A stretch of DNA of 64,000 nt from Novosphingobium sediminicola (GCF_014196525.1 NZ_JACIDX010000011.1:62001-126000), one strand, 5' to 3'; counted from the first letter of the stretch, positions 26,743 through 35,570 are shown. Notes: generated by a model from the letters alone, not told the origin. Numbers and translations are program-made.

Positions 26743-27803
26743 GCCGCTGCCCTCCCTTCGGTGATAGAGCCCTGCTCCGGCTCAGCAGGCTTCGACTGCG
26801 GCGCCTCCCTGCCGTCCTCGCCGTCCTCGCCGTCCTTGCTCACCCTGTATTCGGCATGTTTTGCCAGCAGCCATTCGGCGGCCTTGCTGGCCTGACTGGC
26901 GGCGCGGAAGATGGCGCGGTTATCCTCCCGCAGCACTTCCAGCCATGAACCGAGGTAATCGGCATGGCGCACGGTCGGCACAATGCCCAACGCCGCACAG
27001 AGGAAGGCCGAACCCATTTCCGCGACCATTTCCTCGCGGGCATAGTCCTTGCTGCCAAAGGGATTGAGGATTTTGCGATCCAGCCGTGAGCCATGACCTG
27101 TGGCATGGCAAAGCTCATGCAGGGCGGTGCGGTAATAATTGATCTGCTCAAAGAAAGCCGGTTGCGGCGGCACCTGCACATAATCGGCGGAGGGGACATA
27201 GAAGGCTTTAGCCCCACCAATACGGAAAGGCACGCCCGACGCGGTGATGACCTCTTCGGCCAGCGGCACCATCTCACGCTCAGGCAAGGGCGCAGGATCA
27301 CCAAACAACTCTTTGCCCTGCCCTTCGCCCAGCCCCTCGCATTGCGCGACATTGAAAACGGTAAAGCGCTTCAGGAAAGGAACCGACCTTGCATCCTCGC
27401 CGCTTTCCTGCGCGCGAGCCTTCTCTGCCTGCGGGGTGAAGCGGTCGGCATAGACCACCGTGACGCCCTTCTCGCCCTTGCGGACATTGCCGCCTGCTTC
27501 CAGCGCCTGCTTGAAAGTCAGCCAGCCCTGCGAAGGATAGCCTCCTTCGATCACGCTGCCCCAGAGCAACAGGACATTGACGCCTGAATAGCTTCTGCCG
27601 GTCAGCGCATTATGCGGCAGCGCAGGACACAGGCCACCCTGCCCCGCACCATCCACCGGCCCCCATGGCTGCACCCATGGAAAGCGGCCCGCCTCAAGCT
27701 GGCCGATGATCTTTGCCGTCACTTCATCGTAAAGAGAATTGCGGTTCCCGCCGCGCGGCGCTTCACCCTCGCCCGCAACGCAACCTTTGCTTGTCTGACG
27801 CAT
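26739..27803 (-). CDS. ardC: ArdC-like antirestriction protein (ssDNA-binding plus zincin domain)
   Basis: A 354-residue protein from ATG at 27801-27803. The N-terminal ArdC domain (about residues 20-150) begins NSLYDEVTAKIIGQLEAGRF and contains PWVQPWGP, ALTGRSYSGVNVLLLW and GEKGVTVVYADRF. The C-terminal zincin domain has HELCHATGH, a zinc-metallopeptidase HExxH site, followed by EEMVAEMGSAFLC supplying the third ligand. The family protects entering single-stranded DNA from restriction and is a marker of mobile elements. A Glu/Asp/Gly-rich linker ends the protein. It is the first gene of a leftward operon. Confidence 0.92.
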   Translation of the reverse strand: MRQTSKGCVAGEGEAPRGGNRNSLYDEVTAKIIGQLEAGRFPWVQPWGPVDGAGQGGLCPALPHNALTGRSYSGVNVLLLWGSVIEGGYPSQGWLTFKQALEAGGNVRKGEKGVTVVYADRFTPQAEKARAQESGEDARSVPFLKRFTVFNVAQCEGLGEGQGKELFGDPAPLPEREMVPLAEEVITASGVPFRIGGAKAFYVPSADYVQVPPQPAFFEQINYYRTALHELCHATGHGSRLDRKILNPFGSKDYAREEMVAEMGSAFLCAALGIVPTVRHADYLGSWLEVLREDNRAIFRAASQASKAAEWLLAKHAEYRVSKDGEDGEDGREAPQSKPAEPEQGSITEGRAAA

Positions 27804-27842
27804 GGTATCCTCCTTGCGCCACCCCACCACATTGGCTTCCCC

Positions 27843-27997
27843 CGGAGCGGGGGTGGGCGGCACCAGCGCCGTTCAGGGCGGGACCACAGGGCCGGGCTGC
27901 ACCTCCGGCCGCAACGCAGTGGAGGAGCCGGGCAGAAAGCCCGGCTTGCAGCCCGGACGGGCCCGCCCAAAAGGGCGCGCCGCCCACCCGCGCTCCG
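27843..27997. ncRNA. Candidate structured RNA or DNA element (nested five-stem fold)
   Basis: A 155-nt segment in the 537-bp gap upstream of ardC folds almost completely. The outer stem pairs CGGAGCGGGGGTGGGCGGC (27843-27861) with 27979-27997 with one mismatch. Inside are GCGCC (27866-27870) with GGCGC (27974-27978), GGGCGGG with CCCGCCC, CCGGGCTGC (27892-27900) with GCAGCCCGG (27949-27957), a CCTCC/GGAGG arm, and GCCGGGC/GCCCGGC (27927-27945). This looks like a multibranch RNA or a cruciform-forming origin or transfer site. The strand is undetermined. I do not recognise it as a known RNA family. Confidence 0.5.
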
Positions 27998-28340
27998 AGG
28001 GGAAGGCCACAAGAACGCCGCCGCGCAGCAGCGCGGCGTCAGCAGTGAGCCTTCAGAACTTTGGACAAAGGATCGTCACCTGAAAGGACGGAACGCAGAA
28101 TTGCGGTCCGGGGGCGCCAAAGGCGACCTAGAGCCTGGTCATGGACGACACGAAGCGGCGGGCAGGATGGCCCAAACCATCGCCGCCTTTGCCGACCAAA
28201 GACCTTCTCTTTTCGAAGTAGATCCAGCAGAATCTGGGAAATGGCACCAGGCTGAACTCTGACATTTTCGATGTTTGACAAATTAACAGCTTAGCGCCAA
28301 TCTGTCCTCCGTCCTAGGACAGCGGACAGATGAGCCCACC

Positions 28341-28892
28341 ATGAAAAGCCAAGACATCGTTATATTGCTCAAGCTCGTAAGCCTGGAAGACCAGATCAGA
28401 CAGGGCTGTCTTGATGAGCCACCCGGCTCCGACCCGTTTGCATTGCGAAACCTAGAAGGTGCCTTGGGCATCAGCAAAACAGAGATAGGCGCATCACTCC
28501 GGCGCAGCATCACTGCGACATTGGCGATTAAGCTCAAAGATCGCCCCAAAGTGAACCGCCGAAACCTGACCAAATTTGTCCAGCACGGGCTGAAATATGT
28601 GTTCCCCGCCAAACCCGGAGCACCGCAGCGCGGCGTCGCCACCGGCTTTGCCGCGCCCATGCTCAAAGGGCAGCTCGTCAGCTCCAGCGCGGATATTTAT
28701 GTGTGGCCTCATGCCGAAGGAACCCTGCGAGGCTTAGCAATAACCCCCTTGTTCAAATCTGTGCCCGAGGCGGCGCTCAAAGATGAGAGGCTTTACGAAT
28801 TTCTGGCGCTGATCGATGCGATCAGGCTGGGCAATCAGCGCGAGGCGAATCTTGCCCAGGACCTATTTGAAGAACGGATAAACCGTTCATGA
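28341..28892 (+). CDS. Unknown protein paired with a nucleotidyltransferase
   Basis: A 183-residue protein I do not recognise. The N terminus (IVILLKLVSLEDQIRQ to NLEGALGISKTEIGASLRRS) looks like a small helix-turn-helix, so it may bind DNA. The rest is mixed, with GVATGFAAPMLKG and YVWPHAEGTLRGLAITPLF. It overlaps the next gene by ATGA, which implies coupled translation. This resembles a two-gene toxin-antitoxin or defence pair with the DNA-binding partner first, as in AbiE-type systems, but homology is not shown. Confidence 0.65.
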   Translation: MKSQDIVILLKLVSLEDQIRQGCLDEPPGSDPFALRNLEGALGISKTEIGASLRRSITATLAIKLKDRPKVNRRNLTKFVQHGLKYVFPAKPGAPQRGVATGFAAPMLKGQLVSSSADIYVWPHAEGTLRGLAITPLFKSVPEAALKDERLYEFLALIDAIRLGNQREANLAQDLFEERINRS

Positions 28893-29584
28893 GCGTTCAA
28901 GGCGAACTTCTCGCGATGCTGGAAACTGTTGCCGAAGCCTTGGGGGATGATCTGTGCCGGAAGATGGTGTTTGTAGGCGGGTGCTCCACCGCCGTGCTCA
29001 TCACCGACGAAATCACTTTGCAGGAAGTGCGGGCGACTGACGATGTAGACCTCATCGTCGCCCTAACCGGCATGGCGCAGTGGATGCAACTCCAGGAAAC
29101 CTTGGGCACGAAGGGCTTTACGGTATCGGGAGAGGACGAGGTCATTTGCAGAATGCGGCTTGGGAACCTCAAAGTCGATTTTATGCCCGACGATCCGGAC
29201 ATATTGGGGTTCAGTAACCGCTGGTATAAAGAAGGCATCTCTACGGCAATCAAATATGCCCTTCCGAGCGGGCGCGTCATCAAGCATCTCACATCCCCCC
29301 TTTTTCTGGCCACCAAACTGGAGGCTTATGCCGGGAGAGGTCAGAACGACCCTCTCGGAAGCCATGATTTGGAAGACATCATCAATGTGGTGGATGGCAG
29401 GGCAGAACTCTTGAGCGAAGTGCAGGCCGCGAAAGGCAATGTCCGCACCTATCTGTCAGAGCAGTTTCAGGCCCTGCTGCAACACTTTGACTTCGACAAT
29501 TTCCTCCACGGAAATATCAGGGGTCCTGAAGGCCGAGTTGAGATTGTGCATGCAAGGCTAATGGCACTGGCCGAGCCGGGGTAA
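28889..29584 (+). CDS. Nucleotidyltransferase-like protein (AbiEii/DUF6036-type)
   Basis: A 231-residue protein. MVFVGGCSTAVLITDE resembles the GG-x-S/A motif and RATDDVDLIVAL supplies the D-x-D of a minimal nucleotidyltransferase; LGNLKVDFMPDDPDIL gives a third acidic position. LFLATKLEAYAGRG and HDLEDIINVVDGR are typical of AbiEii/DUF6036-like proteins. Together with the upstream partner it could form a toxin-antitoxin pair. It ends about 140 bp before cas3. Confidence 0.78.
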   Translation: MSVQGELLAMLETVAEALGDDLCRKMVFVGGCSTAVLITDEITLQEVRATDDVDLIVALTGMAQWMQLQETLGTKGFTVSGEDEVICRMRLGNLKVDFMPDDPDILGFSNRWYKEGISTAIKYALPSGRVIKHLTSPLFLATKLEAYAGRGQNDPLGSHDLEDIINVVDGRAELLSEVQAAKGNVRTYLSEQFQALLQHFDFDNFLHGNIRGPEGRVEIVHARLMALAEPG

Positions 29585-29666
29585 GCGCCCGAAGGCCAGA
29601 CGTTCACGCCACCAGATCAGACCTCCCAAATCGATCTTTCATCCATAATTTATACCACAATAAATT

Positions 29667-29695
29667 TTGCAAGTATTTCCAATTATCGATTTTAA
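29667..29695 (+). promoter_or_regulatory. Candidate cas3 operon promoter
   Basis: TTGCAA (29667-29672) and TTTTAA (29690-29695) are separated by 17 bp, about 27 bp before the cas3 ATG. The surrounding 90 bp are distinctly AT-rich. An inverted repeat AAATCGAT (29628-29635) / ATCGATTT (29685-29692) overlaps the -10 and could be a regulator site. Confidence 0.5.
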
Positions 29696-29722
29696 TGGCC
29701 ATTGCTCGGAGTCTTAGCGGCG

Positions 29723-32047
29723 ATGTTTTATGCGCATTCCAGACAGGGAGAACCAGAGGCATCGTGGGAACCTCTGGAACATCATCTGACCGCAGTAGGG
29801 AGCGCTGCGGAGCGGAAGGCCATGCCGTTCGGCGGCGGCCTGCTGGCGCGAACCATGGGGCTGCTGCATGACATTGGCAAATGCTCAGCCCAATATCAGG
29901 CCTATATTCGCAGGCCCGCAGTGGAAGGCGGCCCCAAAGGCCCGGATCACAGCACCGCCGGGGCCATCCGGGCTCGCGAGATCTATGGTTTGGCGGGGCA
30001 CCTGATGGGGTTTGGCATAGCCGGACACCATAGCGGACTGATGAATGGCGGCGGCCACGAAGGTTCCAGCCTGAACTCCCGACTGGAGAAAGAGGTGGAG
30101 CCTCACGATGGCTGGGAGAACTATGCCATTGGCTTGCCCTCGCCTTCAGAGTTGAAGGCGGCGTTAAAAAAGCCGCAGATCAATCAGATCGAAAAGCATT
30201 TTTCGGTGCCATTCATGGCGCGGATGCTGTTTTCCTGCCTTGTGGATGCCGATTTCCTGGAAACAGAGGCCTTCTATGCGCGCGATGCCCGGCCTGAGCG
30301 CGGCGGCCATCTTTTGCCTGAACATTTGCAGAAATTGCGCAACTTTCTGGCCGGCCATCGCGCCGACAACACCGAAGTCAACCGGTTGCGCTCGCAGATT
30401 CTGGACCATGCCAATGCCAAGGCCAGCCTTGCGCCGGGCCTGTTCACGCTGACAGTACCGACGGGGGGCGGAAAAACGCTTACCTCGCTCAGCTTCGCGA
30501 TGGAGCATGCCGCACGGCATGGCTTGCGCCGGGTGATCTATGTGATCCCGTTCACCTCGATCATTGAGCAAACGGCGGCGGTGTTTCGCGAGGAGGTCGG
30601 TCTGGGCGATGCCGTGCTGGAGCATCATGCCAGTTTCGACTGGGATCAACGACGCCCGCCCAGCGATGACAAGGAAGAAGAAGGCCCGAACGGCCTTGCC
30701 AAATTGCGCCGTGACGCGGAAAATTGGGATGCCCCGATCGTGGTGACCACGGCGGTGCAGTTTTTCGAGAGCCTGTTTGCCGCGCGCACCAGCAAGGCTC
30801 GCAAGCTGCATAATCTGGCGCAAAGTGTGATCGTGCTGGACGAGGCGCAATCGATCCCGGTGCATCTGCTGCGCCCCTGCATGGCGGCGATCGAGGAATT
30901 GGCGCGCAACTATGGCGCCAGCGTGATCCTCTGCACCGCGACCCAGCCTGCCTTGCGTATTCAGGACAAAGCCTTGCCGCGGCGCAAGGACGGCGAGACG
31001 GACGGCTTGCATATCCCCGATGAACGGGAATTGGCGCCCGCCCCCTCGGCGCTCTATCAAAAACTGAAACGAGTGCAGGTGGAATGGCTGCGCGATCCGG
31101 TTGATGACGAGGTCATTGCCGGACGCTTTGCCGAGCAGGCGCAGATGCTGTGCATCGTGAACAGCCGCGCCCATGCGCAGGCCTTGTTCACACGGATGCG
31201 CAGCGAGGATCTCCCCGGAGCGGTGCAACTCACCACATTGATGTGTGCGCAGCATCGGCGTGAAGTCCTGAAAGATTTGCGCGAGGCGCTGAAAGCCGGA
31301 CAGCCCGTCCGGCTTGTCTCGACCAGCCTGATCGAGGCCGGTGTGGACATCAGCTTTCCCGAAGTGTGGCGCGCAGCGGCGGGCCTGTTCAGCGTGGCGC
31401 AGGCCGCGGGACGCTGCAACCGCAGCGGAGAATTGGGCGCTCTGGGCGAAGCCTTCGGGCGCACGGTGCTGTTCGAATCCTCCCAACACAAAACCCCACC
31501 GATCCTTGAGTCCTTCTATCAACCAGCTCGCACCGTTTTGCGCAAGGATTGGGATGACCCACTTGGGCTGGAGGCCGTAAGGGAATATTACCGAGAGCTC
31601 TATTGGCAAAAGGGGGACGATGCGCTGGATGCAGCCAAGATGCTGAACGGCACCCGCTATCCCATCCTTCCCGCTCTGGCCGACACATCGCGGGCGATGG
31701 ACTGGCCCTTCGCCGACATCGCAGAAGCCTTCCGCATGATCGATGATCTGATGGACCCGGTGATCATCCCTTTCGATGGCGAGGTTTCCCATGACATTGA
31801 CGCGTTGCGAGATCCAAACGCGCCATTCCCTCCCGCCGGGGTGACGCGCCGCTTGCAGCGCTATGTCGTGCCGGTGCCTGCGCGGGTCCGGGCGGCGATG
31901 ATCGCCCTTGGCGCGGTGCAACTGATCAAGCCGGAGGAATATGGTGATCGCTTTGCCGTGTTGGCCAATGAGAGCCTTTATGATCCGCAAGCAGGATTGC
32001 GGCTGGATGACCCGACCTGGCGCACAGCAGAAAACAACGTCATTTGA
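29723..32047 (+). CDS. cas3: CRISPR-associated helicase/nuclease Cas3 (type I-C)
   Basis: A 774-residue HD nuclease-helicase that degrades DNA opened by Cascade. The HD domain shows LLHDIGKCSAQYQAYI (about residue 47), GFGIAGHHSGL and later a histidine pair. The SF2 helicase has TVPTGGGKTLTSLSFAM (about 245), VLDEAQSIPVHLL (about 371), ILCTATQPAL, STSLIEAGVDISF and QAAGRCNRSGE. The ATG at 29723 is preferred over an upstream TTG because GGAG lies 11 bases before it. It is first in the operon, and cas5 follows after a 120-bp gap. Confidence 0.96.
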   Translation: MFYAHSRQGEPEASWEPLEHHLTAVGSAAERKAMPFGGGLLARTMGLLHDIGKCSAQYQAYIRRPAVEGGPKGPDHSTAGAIRAREIYGLAGHLMGFGIAGHHSGLMNGGGHEGSSLNSRLEKEVEPHDGWENYAIGLPSPSELKAALKKPQINQIEKHFSVPFMARMLFSCLVDADFLETEAFYARDARPERGGHLLPEHLQKLRNFLAGHRADNTEVNRLRSQILDHANAKASLAPGLFTLTVPTGGGKTLTSLSFAMEHAARHGLRRVIYVIPFTSIIEQTAAVFREEVGLGDAVLEHHASFDWDQRRPPSDDKEEEGPNGLAKLRRDAENWDAPIVVTTAVQFFESLFAARTSKARKLHNLAQSVIVLDEAQSIPVHLLRPCMAAIEELARNYGASVILCTATQPALRIQDKALPRRKDGETDGLHIPDERELAPAPSALYQKLKRVQVEWLRDPVDDEVIAGRFAEQAQMLCIVNSRAHAQALFTRMRSEDLPGAVQLTTLMCAQHRREVLKDLREALKAGQPVRLVSTSLIEAGVDISFPEVWRAAAGLFSVAQAAGRCNRSGELGALGEAFGRTVLFESSQHKTPPILESFYQPARTVLRKDWDDPLGLEAVREYYRELYWQKGDDALDAAKMLNGTRYPILPALADTSRAMDWPFADIAEAFRMIDDLMDPVIIPFDGEVSHDIDALRDPNAPFPPAGVTRRLQRYVVPVPARVRAAMIALGAVQLIKPEEYGDRFAVLANESLYDPQAGLRLDDPTWRTAENNVI

Positions 32048-32167
32048 TGGGCGTCAATGGATGAGAATATAAATTACTTGAACAAATCCAATTGCGCGAC
32101 CACTTTGCTGTCAAACAGGGTGTAAGCGGAAGAAATTTTGGATTCCTTGCTTGATTTAGGGGCAAAA

Positions 32168-32839
32168 ATGGCGGTTCGATTGCATGTGTGGGGTGAGCGG
32201 GCCTGCTTCACCCGCCCGGAACTCAAAGTCGAGCGTGTCAGCTATGATGTAATAACGCCTTCCGCCGCGCGGGGCATTCTGGAGGCCGTGCATTGGAAAC
32301 CGGCCATTCGCTGGCATATTGACCGTATCCATGTGCTGAAACCGATCCGCTTTCAGTCCTTCCGTCGCAATGAGGTGGGCGCCAAGGCCAGCGCGGCCAA
32401 TGCCACCAGTGCGATGAAACGGGGCACGACCCAGGGGCTTGGCCTGATCGTCGATGAAAATCGCCAGCAGCGCGCCACGCTGGCGCTGGTCGACGTGGCC
32501 TATGTGATCGAGGCACATTTTACCATGACTGACCGCGCCGGGCCAGAGGACAGCGCCGCCAAGCATATCTCGATGTTCAACCGCCGGGCTGAACAGGGAC
32601 AATGCTTCCACCGCCCCTGCCTTGGCACGCGGGAGTTCGACGCGGAATTCGCGCTGGTGCCGGAGGGGGCGCCTTTGCCCACCTGCGATCTGGCACCCGA
32701 GAAACGCCATGCCGATTTCGGCTGGATGCTGCACGACGTAGACTTTGCCAATGGCAACACTTCGCGCTTCTATCGGGCGGTGATGGTAGATGGCGTGATT
32801 GATGTGAACGCCTGCCTGGCCGAGGGAGCCGCGCGATGA
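32168..32839 (+). CDS. cas5: Cas5c (Cas5d), pre-crRNA endoribonuclease of type I-C
   Basis: A 223-residue RAMP protein that in type I-C replaces Cas6: it cuts the repeat and stays on the crRNA 5' handle. The start at ATG 32168 has AGGGG six bases upstream; a longer TTG frame is less likely. Family motifs are VRLHVWGERACFTRPELKVE, SYDVITPSAARGILEAVHW and IHVLKPIRFQSFRRNEV. The stop overlaps the cas8c start (ATGA). Confidence 0.95.
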   Translation: MAVRLHVWGERACFTRPELKVERVSYDVITPSAARGILEAVHWKPAIRWHIDRIHVLKPIRFQSFRRNEVGAKASAANATSAMKRGTTQGLGLIVDENRQQRATLALVDVAYVIEAHFTMTDRAGPEDSAAKHISMFNRRAEQGQCFHRPCLGTREFDAEFALVPEGAPLPTCDLAPEKRHADFGWMLHDVDFANGNTSRFYRAVMVDGVIDVNACLAEGAAR

Positions 32840-34608
32840 CCATTCTTCAGGCGCTGGATGGCTATTACCACCGCCTTGCCCAGCGCGGCGAGGTGACCGC
32901 GCCGGGGTGGAGCCCGGAAAAGTTTGGCTGGTGCATTGTTCTGGATGCCGATGGTGCGCCAGTCGACGTTTATGACCTGCACGACACTTCCGGGAAAAAA
33001 CCCAAGCCGAAGCTCTATTCCGTTCCGGCTGCGGTAAAACGGACCGTTGGTATTTCTGCCAACTTTTTGTGGGACAAAACAGCCTATGTGTTGGGCCGCA
33101 CAGCGGGGGAAGGCAAGCGGACGGCCCAAGAGCATGCAGCCTTTGTCGACATGCATATCGAACGTCTGGCAGGGCAAAAGGATGCGGGGCTGAAGGCCTT
33201 GCTCAGCTTCTTGCAGAACTGGCAACCTGAACGTTTCGACGAAGCGCCATTCCGGCCCGAAATGCTTGATGCCAACATCCTGTTCCGGCTGGAAGGCGAA
33301 CGCGGTTTTATCCATGAGCGTGCTGCCGCCCGCGCTCTGGTTGAAGCGGCCAAAGATGGGGCCAAGGCCGAAGGCATCTCATGCCTGGTTACGGGAAAGC
33401 AAGCCCTGCTCGCCCGCCTGCACCCCACCATCAAGGGGGTGGAGGGCGCGCAATCATCAGGGGCAGCGTTGGTATCGTTCAACCTTGATGCCTTCACCTC
33501 ACTGGGAAAGGATCAGGGGGCCAATGCCCCAACCAGCGAGATTGCCGCTTTCCGTTATGGAACCGCCCTGAACCATATGCTCACGCGCGATGGGCCAAAC
33601 AGGGTGAGGCGCCCTATCGGCGATGCCACGGTGGTATTCTGGGCGGATGCCAGCAATGCCGAAGCGGCAGAAGATGCGGAAGATCTGTTTGGCGATGCGC
33701 TGGACCCGCCCACCGATGCCGAAGAGGCGGGCAAGATCGGCTCCTTGCTTGATGCGCTGGCGCAAGGTCGCCCACTGGAGAAATTGCGCCCCAGGTTCAC
33801 ACCGGGCACGCGCTTTCATGTGCTGGGCCTCTCGCCCAATGCCGCGCGGCTTTCGGTGCGGTTCTGGCTGGCCGATGATTTCGAGGTCTTCGCCCGCCAT
33901 CTGGGCGATCACTATCGGGATATGCACATCGAGCCGCGCCCGCGTGGCTGGTCAGGCGCGCCGAGCGTCAACTGGCTGCTGATGAAAACCACGGCGCTCG
34001 GCGAGAAATTCGAGAATATCCCGCCGTTGCTGGCTGGCGAGGTGATGCGCTCGGTTCTGACCGGCGCGCGCTATCCGCAAAGCTGGCTAGCAGCGGCCAT
34101 CATCCGTTTGCGCGCGGGCGATGATCCGCTGTCCGGTTGGCACGTATCTGTCATCCGTGCGGTGCTAACCCGTGATCATCGCAAAAAATTCCAGAAGGAG
34201 GACGTGCCTGTGAGTCTGGCGCCTGACGAACCGAACAAGGCCTATCAACTGGGGCGGCTGTTTGCTGTACTGGAAAACGCGCAGCGCTTGGCCCTGGGCA
34301 AGATCAATGCCACCATCCGTGACCGCTATTTCGGGGCAGCTTCAGCCACGCCCGCCAGCGTTTTTCCCTTGCTGCTGCGCGGGGCGCAAAATCACCTCGC
34401 CCGCTTGCGCAAGGACGGCAAGGACAAATGGATCGAGCGTGAGATCGAGGACATCCTCGACAGGTTGACACTCGATTTGCCGCGCTCGCTGCCGCTGGCC
34501 GAGCAGGGGCGTTTTGCGGTCGGCTATTACCACCAGCGCAAGGAACAATTCAAAGGCCGTCCCGAAGAGGCTGGCCACGATGATAATGGTGCAGAAGGGG
34601 ACGATTGA
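32836..34608 (+). CDS. cas8c: Cas8c (Csd1), large Cascade subunit
   Basis: A 590-residue PAM-recognising large subunit. It opens TILQALDGYYHRLAQRGEV, as Csd1 proteins do. GWCIVLDADGAPVDVYDL, FLWDKTAYVLG and ALNHMLTRDG are recognisable segments. RLSVRFWLADDFEVFARHL and the C-terminal YQLGRLFAVLENAQ follow. The last 133 codons appear to be translated separately as Cas11c. Overlaps join it to cas5 and cas7, so cas5-cas8c-cas7 are coupled. Confidence 0.96.
   Translation: MTILQALDGYYHRLAQRGEVTAPGWSPEKFGWCIVLDADGAPVDVYDLHDTSGKKPKPKLYSVPAAVKRTVGISANFLWDKTAYVLGRTAGEGKRTAQEHAAFVDMHIERLAGQKDAGLKALLSFLQNWQPERFDEAPFRPEMLDANILFRLEGERGFIHERAAARALVEAAKDGAKAEGISCLVTGKQALLARLHPTIKGVEGAQSSGAALVSFNLDAFTSLGKDQGANAPTSEIAAFRYGTALNHMLTRDGPNRVRRPIGDATVVFWADASNAEAAEDAEDLFGDALDPPTDAEEAGKIGSLLDALAQGRPLEKLRPRFTPGTRFHVLGLSPNAARLSVRFWLADDFEVFARHLGDHYRDMHIEPRPRGWSGAPSVNWLLMKTTALGEKFENIPPLLAGEVMRSVLTGARYPQSWLAAAIIRLRAGDDPLSGWHVSVIRAVLTRDHRKKFQKEDVPVSLAPDEPNKAYQLGRLFAVLENAQRLALGKINATIRDRYFGAASATPASVFPLLLRGAQNHLARLRKDGKDKWIEREIEDILDRLTLDLPRSLPLAEQGRFAVGYYHQRKEQFKGRPEEAGHDDNGAEGDD
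34210..34608 (+). CDS. cas11c: Cas11c, internally translated small subunit
   Basis: In-frame internal start within cas8c. A strong ribosome site AGAAGGAGG (34193-34201) lies eight bases before GTG at 34210, giving MSLAPDEPNKAYQLGRLF and 132 residues. Independent translation of a Cas11 small subunit from the 3' end of cas8c is known for type I-C systems, and the start falls at the usual place, just before the Y-x-L-G-R-L-F-A segment. The excellent ribosome site in mid-gene is the direct evidence; expression itself is inferred. Confidence 0.82.
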   Translation: MSLAPDEPNKAYQLGRLFAVLENAQRLALGKINATIRDRYFGAASATPASVFPLLLRGAQNHLARLRKDGKDKWIEREIEDILDRLTLDLPRSLPLAEQGRFAVGYYHQRKEQFKGRPEEAGHDDNGAEGDD

Positions 34609-35528
34609 TGAGCACGCCTGTAACCAACCGCTATGAATTCGTCCTGTTTTTCGATGTGACGAACGGCAACCCCAACGGCGATCCTGATGCGGGCAACATG
34701 CCCCGCCTCGACCCCGAAACCAATCAGGGGCTGGTGTCGGATGTGGCCATGAAGCGCAAGGTGCGTAATTATGTCGCTTTTGCCTCCGACAATCGCATTT
34801 ATATGTCCGAGGGCGCGACGCTCAATTTGCAGCATGACGAGGCGTGGAAAGCTGTCATGCCCGGTGTAAGCAAGGCCGAAGAGAAGAAAAAGCTGCCCAA
34901 GGACGAGGCCAAGGCCCGCGAGCTGACGGCATGGATGTGCGCCAATTTCTGGGACATCCGCACTTTTGGCGCGGTGATGTCGACCGGGGTCAATGCCGGG
35001 CAGGTGCGCGGCCCAGTGCAGTTTTCGTTTGCCCGTTCGGTAGAGCCAATCCTGCCGTTGGAAATCTCGATCACCCGCATGGCCGCCACCACCGAAAAGG
35101 ATGCCGAGGATAAGGGCGGCCGCACCATGGGGCGCAAGCATATCGTGCCCTACGGTCTCTACCGCGCGCATGGCTATGTGTCGGCCCCGCTGGCCTCGCA
35201 TGCCACCAAGGGCACCGGCTTTTCCGAGGATGACCTCGAACTGCTGTGGCAAGCGCTGGAGCAGATGTTTGATCATGACCGCTCGGCAGCGCGTGGAGAA
35301 ATGGCCACGCGCAAGCTGATCCTGTTCCGCCACGAAAGCGCGCTGGGCAATGCGCGGGCGCAAAGCCTGTTTGATCGGGTGACGGTGCAGCGGGTCTATC
35401 AGGGCGCGCCCTACGAGATCGGCAGCGAGGGCACCGGCAATCTGCCCCCTGCCCGCCAATGGCAGGACTACCAGGTCTTGATCGACCGCGGCGGCCTGAC
35501 GGGTGGGGTGGAGATCATCGAGCGGTAA
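34608..35528 (+). CDS. cas7: Cas7c (Csd2), Cascade backbone subunit
   Basis: A 306-residue RAMP protein that coats the crRNA spacer. RYEFVLFFDVTNGNPNGDPD, then NMPRLDPETNQGLVSDVAMK, open the protein as in Csd2. FWDIRTFGAVMSTGVNAGQV carries the conserved backbone loop, and MGRKHIVPYGLYRAHGYVS follows. The ATG overlaps the cas8c stop (TGATG). It is the last gene of the interference operon; a hairpin with a T-rich tail follows nine bases after the stop. Confidence 0.96.
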   Translation: MSTPVTNRYEFVLFFDVTNGNPNGDPDAGNMPRLDPETNQGLVSDVAMKRKVRNYVAFASDNRIYMSEGATLNLQHDEAWKAVMPGVSKAEEKKKLPKDEAKARELTAWMCANFWDIRTFGAVMSTGVNAGQVRGPVQFSFARSVEPILPLEISITRMAATTEKDAEDKGGRTMGRKHIVPYGLYRAHGYVSAPLASHATKGTGFSEDDLELLWQALEQMFDHDRSAARGEMATRKLILFRHESALGNARAQSLFDRVTVQRVYQGAPYEIGSEGTGNLPPARQWQDYQVLIDRGGLTGGVEIIER

Positions 35529-35536
35529 GAGAAGTT

Positions 35537-35570
35537 GGCTTCGGGGTTAGCGCCCGAAGCCCCTCTATTT
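35537..35570. terminator. Hairpin terminator after cas7, also ending the opposing crRNA-like RNA
   Basis: Nine-bp stem GGCTTCGGG (35537-35545) / CCCGAAGCC (35553-35561) with a 7-nt loop. On the plus strand it is followed by CTCTATTTT, which fits an intrinsic terminator for the cas3-cas5-cas8c-cas7 operon. On the minus strand it lies directly after the 29-nt guide of the crRNA-like RNA and could define its 3' end. Confidence 0.7.

Noticed and set aside
29581..29722. cas3 promoter as target of the crRNA-like guide
   Set aside because: No TTC-flanked site with a useful seed match was found there on either strand by eye; the only good match is upstream of cas4.
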